Shown here in pieces: positions 63,340-64,000 of a stretch of 64,000 nt of DNA (position 1 is its first letter; each line of letters begins with the position of its first letter). The DNA is from Trichothermofontia sichuanensis B231 (GTDB lineage Bacteria > Cyanobacteriota > Cyanobacteriia > B231): NCBI RefSeq assembly GCF_026240635.1, contig NZ_CP110848.1, forward strand, positions 498,501 to 562,500. The letters run 5' to 3'. Made by a program: the position numbers and the translations under genes. A model generated the notes under the pieces. It had not been told where the DNA came from. It ran no database searches and saw only the letters and a program-made list of their open reading frames with translations.

Positions 63340-64000
63340 ATGACGCGACTGCCCAGTCAGGAGGATCTTGGTCAGGGGCGTGAGTGCGCCCTAGGAACAT
63401 TGGTGGCTATCCAGCAAGCGGTGTTTGCCCATCCCCGCATTGAAGATAGCTGGAGCGAGATCTTAGAAGCTTTGGGGCTGGCGATCGCGGCTCAGCGAGT
63501 GCTTTACTGGCAAGGCAAGTCGGTGCCGCTGCAAGGGGCCTCTCTTTATTGCCAAGCGCATTGGTTGCGATCGACCGTTACCCGTCCGGTTGATTCCGTG
63601 CCCGCTTCGGTACCCAGCTATTGGCAGGTGTCGCGATCGGCCTTGCGCCGTCTGCAACAAGGACAAACCCTGAACGGTCGTTTAGCGGATTTTTCTCAGA
63701 TCCGGTCAGCCAAGGGAGAGACCTGTCGTGATCTCTGGGTTTTGGTTAGCCCGATCGTGGTGCAGGGACAGTGCTGGGGGGTTTTACGCTGCGACCATCC
63801 GGCCCATAAATGGCGAGAGGCGAGTGTCTTCGCAGTGGTGCAGGCTGTGGCGGCTACGATCGCGCTGAAACTGAGTCAGCGTGACAGGGAAGGTGTGCCG
63901 CCTGCGGTTACTGCCCCGTCCTTACCTGTCACCCTCCAGTCACTTGAATGCCTATCCTCTTCCCCCCTGACCACCGCCATGAGTGATGTGGCCTGCTTTC
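63340..64000 (+). CDS. GAF-domain protein, N-terminal part (runs off the window)
   Basis: 220 codons from the ATG at 63340 to the right edge, with no stop. Residues about 18-180 look like a GAF domain: helices around IEDSWSEILEALGLAIAAQ, strands around DLWVLVSPIVVQGQCWGVLR, and a last helix VFAVVQAVAATIALKLSQR. Such domains stand at the front of sensor kinases, cyclases or GGDEF proteins, so this is probably a large signalling protein, but the effector part lies outside. No chromophore Cys is evident in the usual place. Confidence 0.7.
   Translation, partial: MTRLPSQEDLGQGRECALGTLVAIQQAVFAHPRIEDSWSEILEALGLAIAAQRVLYWQGKSVPLQGASLYCQAHWLRSTVTRPVDSVPASVPSYWQVSRSALRRLQQGQTLNGRLADFSQIRSAKGETCRDLWVLVSPIVVQGQCWGVLRCDHPAHKWREASVFAVVQAVAATIALKLSQRDREGVPPAVTAPSLPVTLQSLECLSSSPLTTAMSDVACF

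Overview
This is a chromosomal window from a cyanobacterium. The evidence is psbV (cytochrome c-550) next to a psbV2-type cytochrome, a Psb34-like photosystem II assembly gene, several cyanobacteria-type conserved genes (DUF928, DUF3172, DUF3110, DUF309 and LabA/NYN families), CHASE2 and PAS adenylate cyclases, and frequent GCGATCGC octamers (HIP1) inside and between genes. I see no phage, plasmid or transposase genes and no CRISPR array, and no species can be named from the sequence alone.

Layout. 1-3.4 kb: the 3' end of a PLD-like gene, a candidate small RNA with its own terminator, a lipase-like hydrolase, a phosphopantetheinyl transferase and tRNA-Leu(GAG). 3.6-6.6 kb: polA. 6.9-11.2 kb: a membrane pentapeptide-repeat protein and two hybrid sensor kinases, each lacking one normal phospho-acceptor residue. 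11.5-18 kb: a PLD-like lipoprotein with an embedded EF-hand loop, psbV2, psbV, accD, a dual-specificity phosphatase and mnmE. 18.2-22.9 kb: a broken Vat-type acetyltransferase with two amber stops, cobK, an SH3 protein, DUF309, a pentapeptide protein with a Rossmann-like C-terminus, and a metallo-beta-lactamase remnant. 23-27.5 kb: cydAB (cytochrome bd oxidase) and an isolated ureC. 28-33.3 kb: a multi-PAS adenylate cyclase, tRNA-Tyr, tRNA-Thr, hypE and psb34. 33.4-47.4 kb: an alpha/beta hydrolase, glgP, a redoxin-like/prolyl-4-hydroxylase fusion, ribBA, argC, a DUF928-CHASE2 cyclase pair, DUF3172, fabG and a thioredoxin. 47.9-57.4 kb: a LabA-like NYN protein, a UvrD-like P-loop protein, a secreted peroxiredoxin Q, gmk, remA-like, an NFACT/RqcH protein, a Crp/Fnr regulator, an unknown protein and uraD. 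57.7-64 kb: htpG, a GNAT-DUF3110-murQ operon, a small conserved protein and the start of a GAF-domain protein.

Most genes are household or signalling genes in short units. The candidate operons are psbV-psbV2, cydAB, DUF928-CHASE2 cyclase, gmk-remA and GNAT-DUF3110-murQ. Second-messenger signalling is well represented: two class III cyclases with different substrate-binding pairs, and a Crp/Fnr regulator.

The most striking non-genic feature is a dense set of dispersed repeats. Three families (A, B and D) look like short non-autonomous elements with imperfect terminal inverted repeats around a CCCTCTCCC/GGGAGAGGG hairpin. A fourth (E) supplies the C-terminal codons of two genes. A fifth (C) is a 45-nt perfect palindrome. 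One family-A end also supplies the cobK stop codon.
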